Positions 5,524-6,845 of a stretch of DNA of 6,845 nt are shown one piece after another. Numbering within the stretch: the first letter of the stretch is position 1; each line of letters begins with the position of its first letter. The stretch is from Eubacteriales bacterium (GTDB lineage: Bacteria; Bacillota; Clostridia; Peptostreptococcales; Anaerovoracaceae). Location of the stretch: positions 1-6,845 of the forward strand of contig JAQXNW010000048.1 in NCBI GenBank assembly GCA_029098205.1. Direction: 5' to 3'. Under the pieces are notes generated by a model. It ran no database searches and was not told where the DNA came from. It saw only the letters and a program-made list of their open reading frames with translations. The translations under genes and the position numbers were made by a program.

Positions 5524-6845
5524 GATGAAGAAGATCCAGGTGATCGGCATGGACCGGGATCGGGACAGGCTGATCCGGGATTTGATGAATCTCGGCGCGG
5601 TTGAGATTTCATCGAAGAAGCCGGAGGAGAACGAAGGCGCTGCGAATCTTCTGACGGACAGTGACATGGAGCAGATTCAGAAACTGGATCAGGAAATCTC
5701 GGACACAGAGCTGGCGCTGGAGACGCTGGATAAATACAGTCCGGAGAAGCGGCCTCTGTTTTTCACAAGATCGGAAATGGGGAGACAGTCCTTCGAGGCG
5801 GTTCTCACTGAATCCGATACCATCCGGAGGCAGCGGGGAGAGATCCTGGAGCTTCATGAAAAACTGCATCAGATGAATGAGGAACGGAACCGCGCTTCTT
5901 CGGAAATTATGTCACTCGAACCCTGGGAAGCATACGGAGCTCCTCTGGAACAGAAGGAAACGGAATCGTGTATGATTTCGCTGGGCATTCTTCCGCAGAA
6001 CCCGCAGGATGATCTTCGGGCGAAACTGGAAGAAGCGGGCGACACGTGGATGCTGGAAACCGTCCGGCAGGATAAGAACTATCTGTATCTGCTTTTTGTA
6101 TGCATGAAACAGGACGCGGATGTCTATCAGAACCTGTTAAAACAGGCCGGATGGACGGAAGCGCCGTTCCGGGATCTTAAAGGAACGGTCGCGGAATGTG
6201 AAGCAGACGCCCGTGAACGGATCGCGGATATTGAGGAGAAGATCCGGGGCGTCGAAGCGGATATAACCGGACGTTTCAATCAGAAGAAAACCATTGAGTG
6301 CTATCACGACGGACTTCTGATTGAAAGAGACCGGATTGCCGTAAAAGGAAATCTCCTTCATACAGAGAGAACGTTCCTGTTTGAAGGATGGGTTCCGGTT
6401 CCGGCTGTGAAGAAAGTTGAAAAATGTCTGGACGCGTCCGGATGCTATTACCAGCTGTCGGATCCTTCCGAGGAGGATACCGTGCCGGTTCTGACGAAGG
6501 CGGGAAAATTTGTTTATCCGTTCGAAGCCATAACATCGATGTATTCTCTTCCGGATTATCACGGGATCGATCCGACCAGCTTCTTTGCGATATTCTATGC
6601 GCTGTTTTTCGGAATGATGCTGAGCGATGCGGGATACGGAGTCATTATCACTGTAGCGACGGCTTTAATCCTTAAAAAATACAAGCTGGAAGGAACCACC
6701 TACCAGATGATCAAAATGTTCTTCTACTGCGGCATTGCGACGATCTTCTGGGGAGCGCTGTTTGGAAGCTGGTTCGGGAATTTCGTGCAGGTATTTTCCG
6801 GAACGTTCTTGGGAAAAGAGGTTTCGATCCGGCCGATCTGGTTCG
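5510..6845 (+). CDS. ntpI: V/A-type ATP synthase subunit I (a-subunit), C-terminus cut by window edge
   Basis: The frame is open from a GTG at 5510 to the right edge (445 codons; full-length family members are about 640-660). The N-terminus MSIVKMKKIQVIG matches the canonical subunit I start, and AAAGGA (5495-5500) lies 9 bases upstream, so GTG is preferred over the in-frame ATG at 5525. Residues 1 to about 335 are the cytosolic domain, with coiled-coil stretches near 52-73, 103-135 and 226-255 and FEGWVPVPAV (291-300). The membrane domain starts with SMYSLPDYHGIDPTSFFA (343-360), then YALFFGMMLSDAGYG (363-377), a strong family signature, and a second hydrophobic stretch at about 403-430. Subunit I forms the half-channels that move H+ or Na+ past the rotor ring and anchors the peripheral stalks. 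The residues that would decide the ion and the essential arginine lie beyond the window. The 14-base overlap suggests translational coupling with the stalk gene. Confidence 0.95.
   Translation, partial: MSIVKMKKIQVIGMDRDRDRLIRDLMNLGAVEISSKKPEENEGAANLLTDSDMEQIQKLDQEISDTELALETLDKYSPEKRPLFFTRSEMGRQSFEAVLTESDTIRRQRGEILELHEKLHQMNEERNRASSEIMSLEPWEAYGAPLEQKETESCMISLGILPQNPQDDLRAKLEEAGDTWMLETVRQDKNYLYLLFVCMKQDADVYQNLLKQAGWTEAPFRDLKGTVAECEADARERIADIEEKIRGVEADITGRFNQKKTIECYHDGLLIERDRIAVKGNLLHTERTFLFEGWVPVPAVKKVEKCLDASGCYYQLSDPSEEDTVPVLTKAGKFVYPFEAITSMYSLPDYHGIDPTSFFAIFYALFFGMMLSDAGYGVIITVATALILKKYKLEGTTYQMIKMFFYCGIATIFWGALFGSWFGNFVQVFSGTFLGKEVSIRPIWF

Overview
The window looks like ordinary chromosomal housekeeping DNA from a low-to-mid-GC Firmicute, most likely a clostridial (Lachnospiraceae-type) anaerobe. 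Three things point there: the murB-rapZ-whiA order, a V/A-type ATP synthase operon beginning right after it, and Firmicute-like Shine-Dalgarno sites. The genus-level placement is inference from gene order and protein character; no rRNA or other phylogenetic marker is present.

Layout, left to right. (1) Positions 1-377, minus strand: the N-terminal part of a YfcE/MJ0936-type metallophosphoesterase whose C-terminus lies beyond the left edge. (2) Positions 378-464: a short divergent promoter region containing the perfect palindrome TATAATTATA, which can supply a -10 element to both strands. (3) Positions 465-1964, plus: an AI-2E family (PF01594) multi-pass membrane permease with a long, highly charged C-terminal tail. 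(4) Positions 1965-2080: a spacer with an 8-bp inverted repeat and a 13-bp direct repeat. (5) Positions 2081-3899, plus: murB (cell-wall precursor reductase) and rapZ (nucleotide-binding RNase adapter/YvcJ family), separated by 10 bases, followed by a GC-rich hairpin terminator. (6) Positions 4049-5014, plus: whiA, with its own strong ribosome-binding site and a repeat-rich leader. The yvcK/mgfK gene often found between rapZ and whiA is absent. (7) Positions 5015-5199: a regulatory spacer with a plausible promoter, a tandem GATGGTA repeat and a 7-bp inverted repeat. (8) Positions 5200 to the right edge, plus: the start of a V/A-type ATPase operon, with a small coiled-coil peripheral-stalk subunit (G/H type) and the large membrane subunit I (a-subunit), which starts with GTG, overlaps the upstream gene by 14 bases and is cut by the window edge.

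Together the genes cover peptidoglycan precursor synthesis (MurB), regulation linked to cell wall, metabolism and division (RapZ, WhiA), and ion-motive energy conversion (V-ATPase). I see no mobile element, CRISPR array, tRNA or rRNA, and no convincing undescribed system. The points worth a second look are regulatory: the symmetric divergent promoter, the repeat arrays before whiA and the V-ATPase operon, and the alternative hairpins before murB.
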